A DNA stretch of 63,852 bases from an uncultured Eubacterium sp. (GCA_910589665.1 CAJUTR010000014.1:1-63852); one strand, 5' to 3'; shown: positions 1 to 9,060, counted from the first letter of the stretch. Notes: a model not told the origin generated them from the sequence alone. Made by a program: numbers and translations.

Positions 1-471
1 ACGGCACTTCTGGTGAAGCTCTGCTTCTATCTCTTCCAACGCCTCTGACAGGGACCCGATCTGCTCTGCATTATTGAATGCCTTTTGCAATTGTTCACGA
101 TTAAAATAATTATTCCTTGCCGCATCTGCAAAGCAGGTATATGTCAAATCCGGTTCTATTACATAATGAAACTCGGCCTTGATCTGCTCCTTCAATTCTT
201 CAGCGCTTTCTTCCTCCAACGCCTCTCTATATGCCTCAAGTGCATCTTTTAGCGTTTGTGGTTTCTCATCATAAATCAAATCATACACCTTGATCAAAAA
301 TGTATCAGACAAATATTTGTAAAATACGATCCCCAGCAAATAGTCCTTATACTCATTTGCATCCATCTTCGAGCGAAGTATATCTGCCCCTCCCCATAAC
401 ACACTTATTAAATCCTTACCATTCCCCACCCCTGTCGAATCATGAATAATAAGTTTGTTTTTTTAAGCCAT
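1..471 (-). CDS. hsdM: Type I restriction-modification methyltransferase subunit HsdM, N-terminal part (window edge); stop at codon 3
   Basis: The frame is open from the window edge to about 466 and encodes a typical HsdM N-terminal helical domain, including the signature LRSKMDANEYKDYLLGIVFY. In the family this domain precedes an adenine-N6 methyltransferase domain of a type I R-M enzyme; that part lies outside the window. A good RBS (AGGAGAGGAAG) precedes ATG at 471-469, but the third codon is TAA (465-463) where relatives usually have AAA (Lys). The frame is then open again. Either the gene is inactivated by one nonsense substitution or translation begins at a later weak start (a GTG near 431, or ATG in the MDANEY motif). 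The family call is secure; whether it is functional is uncertain. Confidence 0.75.
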
Positions 472-500
472 AAAGTCTTCCTCTCCTACTATCTGTCTCC

Positions 501-1718
501 TCAAATCCCCCCGCCAAAAAACTCCCTCAACTTCGCCATCGACCTCTCCAGCACTTCCACCTCCGGCAGATAAACGATGCGGAAATGATCCGGCTCCGGC
601 CAGTTAAACCCGCCGCCATGCACGACCAGAACATGTTTCTCCCGCAAAAAGTCGAGCGCAAACTGCTCGTCATTTTTTATTCCAAACTTTTTCACATCAA
701 TCTTAGGGAAAATATAAAAAGCCGCTTCCGGCGTCACCGCCGACAATCCGTCAATCTCCGCGATCGCGTCACAGATGCACTTTCGCTGCTCATAAACCCT
801 CCCGCCCGGCAGCAATAGCTCATCTACCTGCGGCCGGTTTTTCAACGCCGGCGCGACGACGTACTGCGCAGGCACATTCGCGCACAGCCGCATCGACGAG
901 AGCATATTGATCCCTTCGATGTAGCCAGCCGCCCTCGCCGTATCCCCGCTCAGTATCATCCATCCGCTCCGGTAGCCGGCGATACGGTGTGATTTGGAAA
1001 GTCCGTTAAATGTCACGCAAAACAGATCCGGCGCCAGTGACGCGATGGAAACATGCTCTTTGCCGTCCATCACCGTGCGGTCGTAGATCTCATCTGCAAA
1101 TACTATCAAATCGTGCTTCCTCGCCAGTTCCACGATCTGTTGCAAAAGATCTTGCGGATACAGCGCGCCGGTCGGATTGTTCGGGTTGATGACCACGATC
1201 CCCTTCGTCCTGTCCGTGATCTTCCGCTCCATATCACGTATGTCTGGATACCAGCCGGCACTCTCATCACACAAATAATGTACGGGATTTCCGCCGGCCA
1301 GCTTGGCCGCTGCCGTCCAGAGCGGATAATCCGGCGCCGGGATCAGTATTTCATCGCCATTGTTCAAAAGTCCCTGCATCGCGATCGAAATCAGTTCGCT
1401 GACGCCATTTCCCAAATAAATATGATCCTCACTGATATTTGGAAGTCCTTTTTCCTTATGATAATCCAAGATCGCCAGCCTCGCCTCCAAAATCCCCTTC
1501 GAATCACTGTACCCCTGGCTCATCGGATCCTCTAACGCCCGATGGATCGCGTCCAGTACGACTGGCGGCGCCGTAAATCCAAACGGTGCCGGATTCCCGA
1601 TATTTAACGGCAGCACTTCCACGCCGCGCTGCCGCATCGCATTGGCTTCGTCCAAAACCGGGCCTCTCACATCATAACAGACTCCGTGCAGTTTCTCAGA
1701 TTTCTCGAATTTCTTCAT
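501..1718 (-). CDS. PLP-dependent aminotransferase, AlaA-like (class I/II)
   Basis: A fold-type I aminotransferase of about 405 residues, most like the alanine-synthesising AlaA/AlaT group (pyruvate + glutamate to alanine + 2-oxoglutarate, cytoplasmic). Visible motifs are NPNNPTGALY (PLP ring contact), FADEIYDRTV (Asp/Tyr cofactor contacts) and GLSKSHRIAGYRSGWM (Schiff-base Lys and phosphate-binding Arg). I start at the ATG at 1718 because AGGAG lies 9 nt upstream; a longer frame begins at 1742. The 5' end overlaps the 3' end of the CPBP protease gene by 23 bases, so the two are probably co-transcribed. Exact substrate cannot be settled from sequence. Confidence 0.88.
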   Translation of the reverse strand: MKKFEKSEKLHGVCYDVRGPVLDEANAMRQRGVEVLPLNIGNPAPFGFTAPPVVLDAIHRALEDPMSQGYSDSKGILEARLAILDYHKEKGLPNISEDHIYLGNGVSELISIAMQGLLNNGDEILIPAPDYPLWTAAAKLAGGNPVHYLCDESAGWYPDIRDMERKITDRTKGIVVINPNNPTGALYPQDLLQQIVELARKHDLIVFADEIYDRTVMDGKEHVSIASLAPDLFCVTFNGLSKSHRIAGYRSGWMILSGDTARAAGYIEGINMLSSMRLCANVPAQYVVAPALKNRPQVDELLLPGGRVYEQRKCICDAIAEIDGLSAVTPEAAFYIFPKIDVKKFGIKNDEQFALDFLREKHVLVVHGGGFNWPEPDHFRIVYLPEVEVLERSMAKLREFFGGGI

Positions 1719-2571
1719 GTTCCACAATCTCCTTTTTCGCATACAATTTGGAATAGCGCCAGATCAGTAAGCCGCCCCCCACAATTGAAACGCCGTGTAC
1801 GACAAGCATCAAAAGTCCAAGTACTACATCCGGGAGCGCACCACCGGCCGACTGCAGCGCCTCGATCGCGTAACTCGAAAGATTGAACGCCAGATGGAAC
1901 AGATAACATCCGAGCAGTGAATTCGTCTTTTCATACGTATACGCGAGCAGGATACCGAGCGCGGCCGCATACACCCCCTGCACCCAGTTCATATGATAGG
2001 CTCCGAACGCGACACTGGAGAGGATGGCGGCTGGCACAAACGAAAACCCTTTGCGAAGCGTTCGAAATACCATCGCCCGGAAAACGAGTTCCTCCGCCAG
2101 CGGCGACCATACCGCGACGATAAAAATCATCGCCCACGCCGGCAGCACATGGATGTCAAGTCCTTCCATCAACTCCGTATACTGGGCAAAGACAGAAGGA
2201 AAGGCCATCTGAAATACGACCATGATAATATTGCAGGCAAACTGACTGCAGACAGCTAATAACACCGTAAAGACCAGACTCTTCGCCGACAGGATCTTGC
2301 GGTACGGAACGGGTGAGACATCTCGCTTTTTGCGGATGAGCACATACCAGGAACCAAATCCGGCGATCAGGATCAGATTGATGAGTGCTACCAGGATCAG
2401 GTTATACTGGTTGCTCGCAAACTGTTCCTGAATGGATCCCGTATCAGGAGATCCATTCAGAACACCAAAAATTATCATCTGAACACTTAGCACAATTCCG
2501 ATCAAAAACTGCGAGGCAATCGTAATAAACAGATATAACACCGCGAAAGCAATCGATTTGAACTTATTCAT
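1696..2571 (-). CDS. CPBP family intramembrane metalloprotease (CAAX/Abi type)
   Basis: A 291-residue polytopic membrane protein with about eight hydrophobic segments. The CPBP motifs are visible: EELVFRAMVFRTLR (EExxxR glutamates) and AYHMNWVQG (FxxxH-like motif). The family contains CAAX prenyl-protease-like enzymes, some acting in bacteriocin self-immunity; the substrate here is unknown. The start ATG follows ATGAGGTAAAGT, in which GAGG is the ribosome binding site and also the end of an upstream 36-codon leader ORF. The 3' end overlaps the aminotransferase gene. Confidence 0.85.
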   Translation of the reverse strand: MNKFKSIAFAVLYLFITIASQFLIGIVLSVQMIIFGVLNGSPDTGSIQEQFASNQYNLILVALINLILIAGFGSWYVLIRKKRDVSPVPYRKILSAKSLVFTVLLAVCSQFACNIIMVVFQMAFPSVFAQYTELMEGLDIHVLPAWAMIFIVAVWSPLAEELVFRAMVFRTLRKGFSFVPAAILSSVAFGAYHMNWVQGVYAAALGILLAYTYEKTNSLLGCYLFHLAFNLSSYAIEALQSAGGALPDVVLGLLMLVVHGVSIVGGGLLIWRYSKLYAKKEIVEHEEIREI

Positions 2572-2574
2572 ACT

Positions 2575-2685
2575 TTACCTCATTTCTGCGCGGAACTTCA
2601 GTTCCGTGGCTTTTTTGCGCATCAAGCAATGTTTGTGCAAGCAGCGCGCAGACACAAACTTGCCGAGTGAAAATATATTTTTCAT
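2575..2685 (-). CDS. Small leader ORF (36 codons) before the CPBP gene
   Basis: Its ATG at 2685 has a good upstream purine tract (AAAGGAAAGG). The 36-residue product is basic, contains two Cys and ends in LKFRAEMR. Its last codons (GAA ATG AGG TAA) form the Shine-Dalgarno of the CPBP gene, whose ATG starts 4 nt after the stop, so translation of the two is likely coupled. Parts of the same DNA recur upstream of hflX and kdgK. It may be a real leader peptide or only a coding-like reading of a repeated regulatory element. Confidence 0.4.
   Translation of the reverse strand: MKNIFSLGKFVSARCLHKHCLMRKKATELKFRAEMR
2578..2672 (-). repeat. Leader repeat copy A (ends GCAGAAATGAGG) upstream of CPBP gene
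   Basis: Read on the minus strand it contains three blocks shared with other leaders in the window: TTTGTGTCTGCGC with CTGCTTG (also before kdgK), GCGCAAAAAAGCCACG (also before hflX), and CGCAGAAATGAGG just before the start codon (all copies). CTGCGCG near its 5' end can pair with CGCGCAG at its 3' end, and GGAACTGAAGTTCC is a perfect inner hairpin. The 3' block holds the ribosome binding site. Confidence 0.5.
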
Positions 2686-2701
2686 TCTTTTTTCCTTTCC
2701 T

Positions 2702-3781
2702 TTAACTGCACAGGAGCGGCTGTTTCTTTTCCTGATACACCGACTCATATGTTTCCAAAAACTCATCCCACAGATCATGTGTTCCAGCCGGGAACTGTGT
2801 CACCTCATAATGCTCCCGTATATACGCTCCCAAGTAGGCTGATACCTTTTCCGAACCATAAATATTCATATGCCCTTTATTATACATATCCTGTTGCGGA
2901 ATGAAACCGATCTCCTCCTGGATCCTCTCATCAAACTGCACCATACGGACACCATATTCCTGTGCGATCTGCTTCGCGTGGTTAAACACCCTGTACTCAT
3001 CCTCAACCCATGTATCCGGTGCGTTCGCGTCGTTATAGCGGTGCGGGAGATCTACGAATAACACTTCACCGCCGTGACTCTGTACAAGTTCCACCACTTT
3101 TCGCAAATACATCTCCGAATACTCCGGCATGGCCGCCGCTTCGCCTGGATCCGCCCACGGCTCAAAAGATACCGGCTCCGCGCCGCATCGTTCATAATAA
3201 TATTCCGACCCAAGCCAAAAGTCATCCTTCGTATCTGGCTGCCTGAGAAAATCCGCCTTCGTCAGTTCTGACCAACGAGTATGATAAGCAAGCAACGGTA
3301 AATAGTATTTCTTTCTCTGGTCCGCAGGAACACACTGCCGGATAAACTCGCGCTTAACCGGAGACCATTTCATACACCGGAGCACGTCAAACACAAACGA
3401 TTCCCTTTTAAAATAACGGTTTTTCATGCCGATATAGTACAGATCAAAAACAACCAGTTTGTACTGGCGCTTTTCCAATAATTCTTTTAAATAGTAATAT
3501 GTCAGATACACCGGTTCTCCGGAAAACGAAAAATTGTATGACTTAATGCGCTCATTGCGCCAGATGACCGATGGGTTAAAACCATTCACCGCATGGCTTC
3601 CCCCGATCAACGCCACTTCGGTCTGTTCCATATCTGCATCGTCCGAATACAGATTCTTTTGTACTTTATCTGCCTTGGCATTATAAGGGTTCGTTACCTC
3701 ATTTACTGCCACCAGTATACCGGCCGCCAACAAAAGAAAGAAAAATATCTCAAAAGCAAGCCTCCATTTTTGTTTCAACAT
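2702..3781 (-). CDS. SGNH-type, DltD/AlgX-like accessory protein of an MBOAT O-acylation pair
   Basis: A 359-residue protein with one N-terminal membrane anchor (about residues 10-27) and a large extracytoplasmic domain. VALIGGSHAVNGFNP provides the likely nucleophile Ser in a GxSx block I, and a late DMYNKGHMN segment resembles the Asp/His end of the SGNH site. Proteins of this kind work with MBOAT transmembrane acyltransferases to move acetyl groups onto cell-wall or exopolysaccharides. The MBOAT gene lies directly upstream with a 58-bp gap. The start has a GGGAGAG RBS. The acceptor polymer is unknown. Confidence 0.72.
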   Translation of the reverse strand: MLKQKWRLAFEIFFFLLLAAGILVAVNEVTNPYNAKADKVQKNLYSDDADMEQTEVALIGGSHAVNGFNPSVIWRNERIKSYNFSFSGEPVYLTYYYLKELLEKRQYKLVVFDLYYIGMKNRYFKRESFVFDVLRCMKWSPVKREFIRQCVPADQRKKYYLPLLAYHTRWSELTKADFLRQPDTKDDFWLGSEYYYERCGAEPVSFEPWADPGEAAAMPEYSEMYLRKVVELVQSHGGEVLFVDLPHRYNDANAPDTWVEDEYRVFNHAKQIAQEYGVRMVQFDERIQEEIGFIPQQDMYNKGHMNIYGSEKVSAYLGAYIREHYEVTQFPAGTHDLWDEFLETYESVYQEKKQPLLCS

Positions 3782-3839
3782 GTTCTCTCCCTGTCGTGCG
3801 GCTGCTCTTTAGCCAATCAAGCATACTGCCGCACTCTTT

Positions 3840-5225
3840 TTAAAACTGTCCATATATAAATTCGGTTGCGTAATACTGCGTCCCGTATGCCCCGGCTAAA
3901 ATGATGGCGCAAAACATAAGAATACAGAAACCATAACGGATCCAGACGTGGTCTTTTGCAATCGAGCGATAAAAATCTGCTTTTTGATTATAATGATCAA
4001 TGGCAAACATGAAAATGGTCCCGAGCGCGCATACGACCATCATCGGCCCATTGAGTCCAAGTTCCATCAAACTGCCGTCGGTCATAGTCCAGGGACAAAA
4101 GGCGAACATCCGCAGAAATAAGTCTCTCGTTTTCCACAGCTTCCCTGCGAAAAATGGAACCCAGGCGACCGAAACGAGAACATACACAGCGGTTCGCTGC
4201 AGCCACGCAAACCGCTCTTTTTGTCTGGCCCTGGCAAAAAGCCGGTCACGAAATGCTTTCGTCCGCTTTCCTGCCACGAGGTAACATCCATGGATACCTC
4301 CCCAAAGCAGATATCCGGCCAGCGAGCCGTGCCATGCCCCGCTCAGTATGAATACGAGCATGGTATTCGCGTCCCTTCTCCTCTCTCCGTTCCGGCTGCC
4401 GCCAAACGGAATGTAGACATAATCCCGAAACCATGAACTCAAAGATATATGCCATCTGCGCCAGAATTCCTGTATGGAGACCGCACGGTACGGAGCATTA
4501 AAATTGTCCATAAGCCGCACGCCTAACATCTTTGCGCCACCAATGGCGATTAGGGAATACCCGCCAAAGTCAAAGTAGATCACAAGGGAATATAAAAGCA
4601 TCGCAAAGACCACGGAGATTCCCACAAATTCCCCCTCACAGATCCCTCTGACGAGAACGAGCAGATTATCCGCCAAAACCATTTTCTGAAAAAATCCGAC
4701 GAGTACCATCACAGCCCCGGCACGGATCTCCGTCAAGTCAAACGACGGCCCTTCCTCGTATTGGCGCCGAAGTTCCTTATAGCGGCCGATCGGCCCCGCT
4801 ACCACCTGCGGAAAGAAACTGACAAACAGTGCGTAACGGGCAAAATCCCGTTCGGCCGGCACAGTCCCCCGATACACCTCCATAAGATAACCGATCACCA
4901 TAAGTGAATAATAGGACAACCCCATCGGAATGATGAGTGATGTCCCGCACCAAAATATCGAGTACTTGATTCCAATGAACAGGATAACCATAGCGGCTGT
5001 CACAGCGCCCACAATCCATTTGCTCCTTCTTTTCTCCAGCGCCCTGCCTGCCACATACGACACGGCAGTAACTCCAGTCACATAAATCAATGCCGGCGGC
5101 GAAACACAGATAAAAAATAGTACACTGGCAAAAAGGAGAACATAGACCCGATACCGTTTTGGCAGTATGTACTGTAACAGACAGGCCCCAAAAAGACCTG
5201 TCGTCAAAAACATCTGATCCATAAC
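3840..5225 (-). CDS. MBOAT family membrane O-acyltransferase
   Basis: A roughly 461-residue multi-spanning membrane protein of the AlgI/PatA/DltB type. The hallmark RRWHISLSSWFRDYVYIPFG and the catalytic His region LSGAWHGSLAGYLLWGGIHG are present. It should transfer an acyl (often acetyl) group across the membrane to a partner acting on surface glycans. I start at ATG 5225 (GGGGATTG upstream), since the first hydrophobic segment begins there; a longer frame runs to 5369 but would fill the divergent promoter space shared with the DUF3892 gene. It is the first gene of a two-gene operon with the SGNH protein. Confidence 0.86.
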   Translation of the reverse strand, partial: VMDQMFLTTGLFGACLLQYILPKRYRVYVLLFASVLFFICVSPPALIYVTGVTAVSYVAGRALEKRRSKWIVGAVTAAMVILFIGIKYSIFWCGTSLIIPMGLSYYSLMVIGYLMEVYRGTVPAERDFARYALFVSFFPQVVAGPIGRYKELRRQYEEGPSFDLTEIRAGAVMVLVGFFQKMVLADNLLVLVRGICEGEFVGISVVFAMLLYSLVIYFDFGGYSLIAIGGAKMLGVRLMDNFNAPYRAVSIQEFWRRWHISLSSWFRDYVYIPFGGSRNGERRRDANTMLVFILSGAWHGSLAGYLLWGGIHGCYLVAGKRTKAFRDRLFARARQKERFAWLQRTAVYVLVSVAWVPFFAGKLWKTRDLFLRMFAFCPWTMTDGSLMELGLNGPMMVVCALGTIFMFAIDHYNQKADFYRSIAKDHVWIRYGFCILMFCAIILAGAYGTQYYATEFIYGQF

Positions 5226-5372
5226 AATCCCCAATTCCAAAAGTCTGTAACCATTATAACCGACAATGTGGCGCGCGTCAATGCCTGCGCCCCCTGTCCG
5301 CATCGGCATGTGAATAAAAAGGACGGGGATGGAAATGCTAACAGCAAAATAAAATAAGAAACGAGGCATACT

Positions 5373-5690
5373 ATGAGTGATATGAACCAGTCAAAAGATC
5401 TGCGCAGCGCCCTTCCTATGGCAGCACTGGATGAAATCCCCGAACCCCGTTCCGACGCGAAAAACATCGTCGGCCTCGTAAAACAGAGGGGGAAGATCAC
5501 CGGCTACCAGCTTTCCGACGGCCAGACAGTCAGTAAGGAAGAAGGGGTCGCGCTGGCCGAATCCGGCGAGATCCGCGGCGTCGGCATTGCCCACCGCGGA
5601 GATACGAGATACCTGAAATCCCTTCCCGACAGCGATGAGGAAAATAATCTGAGCAGCCTTCCCTCGGTCGGCGTAGACCGGGCTCGCTGA
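5373..5690 (+). CDS. DUF3892 domain protein
   Basis: A 105-residue soluble protein. Residues about 30-90 fit DUF3892: IVGLVKQRGKITGYQLSDG, then VSKEEGVALAESGEIRGVGI and YLKSLPD. The function of the family is unknown; it is common in Clostridia and Bacilli. The ATG at 5373 has a GAGG box. A subtilase follows 144 bp downstream on the same strand and could be co-transcribed; I see no obvious terminator between them. Confidence 0.75.
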   Translation: MSDMNQSKDLRSALPMAALDEIPEPRSDAKNIVGLVKQRGKITGYQLSDGQTVSKEEGVALAESGEIRGVGIAHRGDTRYLKSLPDSDEENNLSSLPSVGVDRAR

Positions 5691-5815
5691 ACTCGTCCCC
5701 GACACGATATATTTTCCCCTGATTTCCATTCACGGAAACAACATCTGCGCATAAAATGAAAATAACTTCGAATGGCAGAAGATGATCCGGATCAAAATGA
5801 TATAGATCAACATGT

Positions 5816-5827
5816 GCAGAAATGAGG
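5816..5827 (+). repeat. Leader repeat copy D (3' block only) before the S8 peptidase
   Basis: GCAGAAATGAGG directly before the start at 5835, identical to the 3' block of the leader element before kdgK, hflX and the CPBP gene. The upstream blocks of the element are not present. It contains the GAGG ribosome binding site. Confidence 0.4.
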
Positions 5828-5834
5828 GGAAAAC

Positions 5835-6701
5835 ATGAATCGTGTACGGGAAATCGTCAATGTAAACCAGGTCCATGCGCAGGGCATACGCGGTCAGGGA
5901 AGCTGTATCGCTATTTTAGACAGTGGGATCTGTTCCCACCCGGATTTTGGAACCCGCATCACGGGCTGGTACGACGCCATCAACGGCAGAAGCACCCCTT
6001 ATGATGACAATGGACACGGCACGCATGTCGCCGGCATCGCTGCTGGAAACGGGTCGCTCAGCCGGGGGACATTTTGCGGCATGGCGCCGGAAGCCCGTAT
6101 TGTATCCGTAAAGATCCTTGACGAAAATGGGGAGGGCATGATTCCTCATATTATCTCCGGCATTCACTGGGTCATGCAGAACCGCTGCCGGCTCGGTATC
6201 AATATCGTCAACATTTCCGTGGGCACAGCAGACAGCGAGCGGTTCAACGAAACGTCGAACTTCGTCCAGCAGGTCAATGAATTATGGGATATGGGCATTG
6301 TCGTCACCGCCTCGGCAGGCAATAAAGGCCCGAGTCCATATAGCATCAGCGCGCCCGGAAACAGCCGCAAGATCATTACCGTCGGATACTATAGCAAGCA
6401 CTCCAACTCCAGCGTCGGCCCGACCTCATTGTGTATCAAAAAACCGGACGTCGTTACGCCCGGCTATCAGATCACAAGCTGCTGCCATCAGTACGCGTTG
6501 CAAAACGCCTACATAAAAAAGAGCGGCACTTCTATGGCTACGCCTGTAGTCAGTGGAAGTATCGCGCTCCTTCTCTCAAAATATCCTGATCTTACGCCAA
6601 AGGACGTGAAAGTCCGGCTGAAAAACAGCTGTACCGACCTATCGCTCCCCCACGGAAGCCAGGGATGGGGACTGCTGAATGTCGAGAAATTACTCTCCTA
6701 A
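5835..6701 (+). CDS. S8 family subtilisin-like serine peptidase
   Basis: A compact 288-residue subtilase domain with the complete triad: Asp in AILDSGICSHPDF (about residue 30), His in GHGTHVAGIAAGNG (about 62), and Ser in GTSMATPVVSG (about 230). The oxyanion Asn lies in TASAGNKGPSP. There is no recognisable signal peptide or prodomain, so it may be an intracellular subtilase or follow a non-classical route; this is inference. The start uses the ATGAGGGGAAAAC ribosome binding site. The 3' end overlaps the convergent glgP gene by 12 bases. Confidence 0.9.
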   Translation: MNRVREIVNVNQVHAQGIRGQGSCIAILDSGICSHPDFGTRITGWYDAINGRSTPYDDNGHGTHVAGIAAGNGSLSRGTFCGMAPEARIVSVKILDENGEGMIPHIISGIHWVMQNRCRLGINIVNISVGTADSERFNETSNFVQQVNELWDMGIVVTASAGNKGPSPYSISAPGNSRKIITVGYYSKHSNSSVGPTSLCIKKPDVVTPGYQITSCCHQYALQNAYIKKSGTSMATPVVSGSIALLLSKYPDLTPKDVKVRLKNSCTDLSLPHGSQGWGLLNVEKLLS

Positions 6702-8975
6702 TTTCCAAATCTCTTCATTGTACTGGGCGATCGTCCGGTCGGAAGAGAAAAACCCAGCTTTTGCTATATTGATAAGCATCTTTTTTGCCCATGCCTGTCT
6801 GTCCCTGTAGTCCTCATATGCCTGTTCTTTCACCGCAACATATTCATCAAAATCAGGGAATGTCATAAACCAGTCCTTATTCAAAAGTTCGTTGTAAAGT
6901 CTTTTCAATGAATTCTTCTTTCCGACTTTCCGCATCGTGTCACTCATGATAAAGTCCACGGCCTGCCGCAGATCCGCATTCGTTTCATAATACTGCCTCG
7001 AACAGTAATCTCCTCTGTCATACCTCGCTATAACCGTATCGCTGTCTTCCCCGAAAATATAGATGTTATCGTCTCCCACAAGTTCGTGGATCTCTACATT
7101 CGCGCCATCCTCCGTTCCGACCGTTACCGCGCCATTGAGCATAAATTTCATATTGCCGGTACCGCTCGCCTCTTTCGAGGCCAGCGAGATCTGTTCCGAT
7201 AAATCACACGCCGGAATCAGCTTCTCGGCCAGTGTCACATTATAATTTTCCACCATGACAATATTGAGATACGGCCTTACCGCCTTATCTTTTTTCACGA
7301 TCTTCTGGAGACAGAGGATCAGATGGATAATATCTTTGGCGATCGTGTAAGCTGGTGCTGCCTTCGCTCCGAAGATGAGCGTGATCGGCGTTTTCGGCAG
7401 ATTGCCGCTCTTGATATCCAGATATTTGTGTATCGCGTACAGGGCGTTCAACTGCTGCCGCTTGTACTCATGAAGCCGCTTGACCTGAATATCAAAAATG
7501 GAGTCCTCGTCTAGTTTGATCCCCTGCGTCCGCTTCAGATATTTCGCGAGTTTGTGCTTATTGCGCTGTTTGATGGCAAGCAGCTTTTGAAGAACAGCAT
7601 GATCCTCGCTGAATGCCAGCAATTTCTCCAGTTCCTCCGCATCTCTTTTAAAGCCGGGCCCGATCATCTCCTCCAAAAAACGCGTCAGCGGCCGGTTACA
7701 GTGAAGAAGCCAGCGGCGGAACGTAATGCCGTTCGTCTTATTATTAAATTTCTCCGGGTAGATCTTATAAAAGGAATGCAGTTCATTCTTTTTCAAAATT
7801 TCCGTGTGGAGATAGGCCACACCATTTACGCTGTGTCCGTAATGGATGTCCATGTGCGCCATATGGACCAGTTCATTTTTATCAATGATATAAACCGACT
7901 CGTCGTCGTATTTTTCCTTCACCCGGCGGTCCAGCTCCCGTATGATCGGCACGAGCTTCGGCGCCACCTCCTCGAGAAAACATACCGGCCATTTTTCCAG
8001 CGCTTCGGAAAGGATCGTGTGATTGGTATACGCGCATACCGCCGTCGTGATCTCGATCGCCTCTTCCATCGCGATCCCTCTCTGCATCAGAAGACGGATC
8101 AGTTCCGGGATCACCATCGATGGATGGGTGTCGTTGATCTGGATCGCCGCATACTCGTAAAGATCATGCAGGTCACTTCCCCTCTCCTCGGCTTCCTGCA
8201 AAATAAACTGCGCCGCCGTGCTCACCATAAAATACTGCTGGTATACCCGCAAAAGCCGACCAGCTTCATCGCTGTCATCGGGATATAAAAACAGCGTCAG
8301 GTTTTTCTCGATCTCCGATTTGTCAAAATCAATCCCACTCATTACTATACTCTCGTCCAAAAGTTCCGCATCGAATAAATGCAGAGCATTCGTCCGATTT
8401 CCGTAGCCGGTTACAAGAATATCATATAATTTAGCTGTCACGTCAAACTTTCCGAACGAAACGACAAACCGGCTCCTCCGGTCAATGAGCCACCCGTCCT
8501 CTTCCATCCACGGATTCGGTTCCTCGTTCTGCAGCCGTTTTTTAAATACCTGCCGGAACAATCCAAAATGATAGTTTAAACCGATTCCATCTCCCGGCAG
8601 GCCAAGCGTCGCCACCGAATCCAAAAAGCAGGCAGCCAGTCTGCCCAAACCGCCATTTCCCAACGACGGCTCGGGCTCCATTTCCTCCAATACGCTCAGT
8701 TTCTTCCCCGCCTTCGCAAGCTCTTTTCTCACCTCTTCGTAAATACCGAGGTTGATCAGATTATTGCTGAGCAGCTTCCCGATCAGAAACTCCGCCGAGA
8801 TATAATAAAGTTTTCTTTTGTTTCCTCCATTCGGCGCGTGCGCTGCCTGTGAGTGATCCACAACGCGCTTCGCAGCCAGTTCGTTCGTCATTTGGACAAG
8901 TGCGGCATACAATTCCTGATCCGTACAAGTTTCCATCCGTTTTCCATACTTTTCACCTAGAAATTCCGCTAACAT
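6690..8975 (-). CDS. glgP: Glycogen/starch/maltodextrin phosphorylase (GT35)
   Basis: About 761 residues, the usual length for bacterial glycogen phosphorylase, a cytoplasmic PLP enzyme releasing glucose-1-phosphate from alpha-1,4-glucans. Motifs: EPSLGNGGLGRLAACFLDS near residue 95, VKRLHEYKRQQLNALYAIH, and ASGTGNMKFMLNGAVTVGT with the PLP lysine, followed by EDGANVEI. The true start is probably ATG 8975, because GGAGG lies 7 nt upstream; a GTG 15 bp earlier overlaps that box. It is transcribed alone from a good sigma-A-like promoter and is convergent with the S8 peptidase. Confidence 0.95.
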   Translation of the reverse strand: MLAEFLGEKYGKRMETCTDQELYAALVQMTNELAAKRVVDHSQAAHAPNGGNKRKLYYISAEFLIGKLLSNNLINLGIYEEVRKELAKAGKKLSVLEEMEPEPSLGNGGLGRLAACFLDSVATLGLPGDGIGLNYHFGLFRQVFKKRLQNEEPNPWMEEDGWLIDRRSRFVVSFGKFDVTAKLYDILVTGYGNRTNALHLFDAELLDESIVMSGIDFDKSEIEKNLTLFLYPDDSDEAGRLLRVYQQYFMVSTAAQFILQEAEERGSDLHDLYEYAAIQINDTHPSMVIPELIRLLMQRGIAMEEAIEITTAVCAYTNHTILSEALEKWPVCFLEEVAPKLVPIIRELDRRVKEKYDDESVYIIDKNELVHMAHMDIHYGHSVNGVAYLHTEILKKNELHSFYKIYPEKFNNKTNGITFRRWLLHCNRPLTRFLEEMIGPGFKRDAEELEKLLAFSEDHAVLQKLLAIKQRNKHKLAKYLKRTQGIKLDEDSIFDIQVKRLHEYKRQQLNALYAIHKYLDIKSGNLPKTPITLIFGAKAAPAYTIAKDIIHLILCLQKIVKKDKAVRPYLNIVMVENYNVTLAEKLIPACDLSEQISLASKEASGTGNMKFMLNGAVTVGTEDGANVEIHELVGDDNIYIFGEDSDTVIARYDRGDYCSRQYYETNADLRQAVDFIMSDTMRKVGKKNSLKRLYNELLNKDWFMTFPDFDEYVAVKEQAYEDYRDRQAWAKKMLINIAKAGFFSSDRTIAQYNEEIWKLGE

Positions 8976-9016
8976 GATCTTTACCTCCACTTTCCATGCT
9001 CCAAATTGCCTTATTT

Positions 9017-9045
9017 ATCATAGCACAGAATAAAGAAGGAAACAA
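9017..9045 (-). promoter_or_regulatory. Sigma-A-like promoter of glgP
   Basis: On the minus strand TTGTTT (9045-9040) and TATGAT (9022-9017) are separated by exactly 17 bp, about 40 bp before the glgP start codon. Confidence 0.55.
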
Positions 9046-9060
9046 GCCTAACCTCGCAGA

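Noticed and set aside
455..471. Slippery A-AAA-AAC heptamer near the start of hsdM as a programmed frameshift
   Set aside because: The TAA stop lies before the slippery site and the frame after it is the same as the frame of the ATG, so slipping would not help translation.
7554..8288. Plus-strand open frame of 244 codons inside glgP
   Set aside because: Shadow of glgP; the minus-strand phosphorylase motifs run without gaps through this region.
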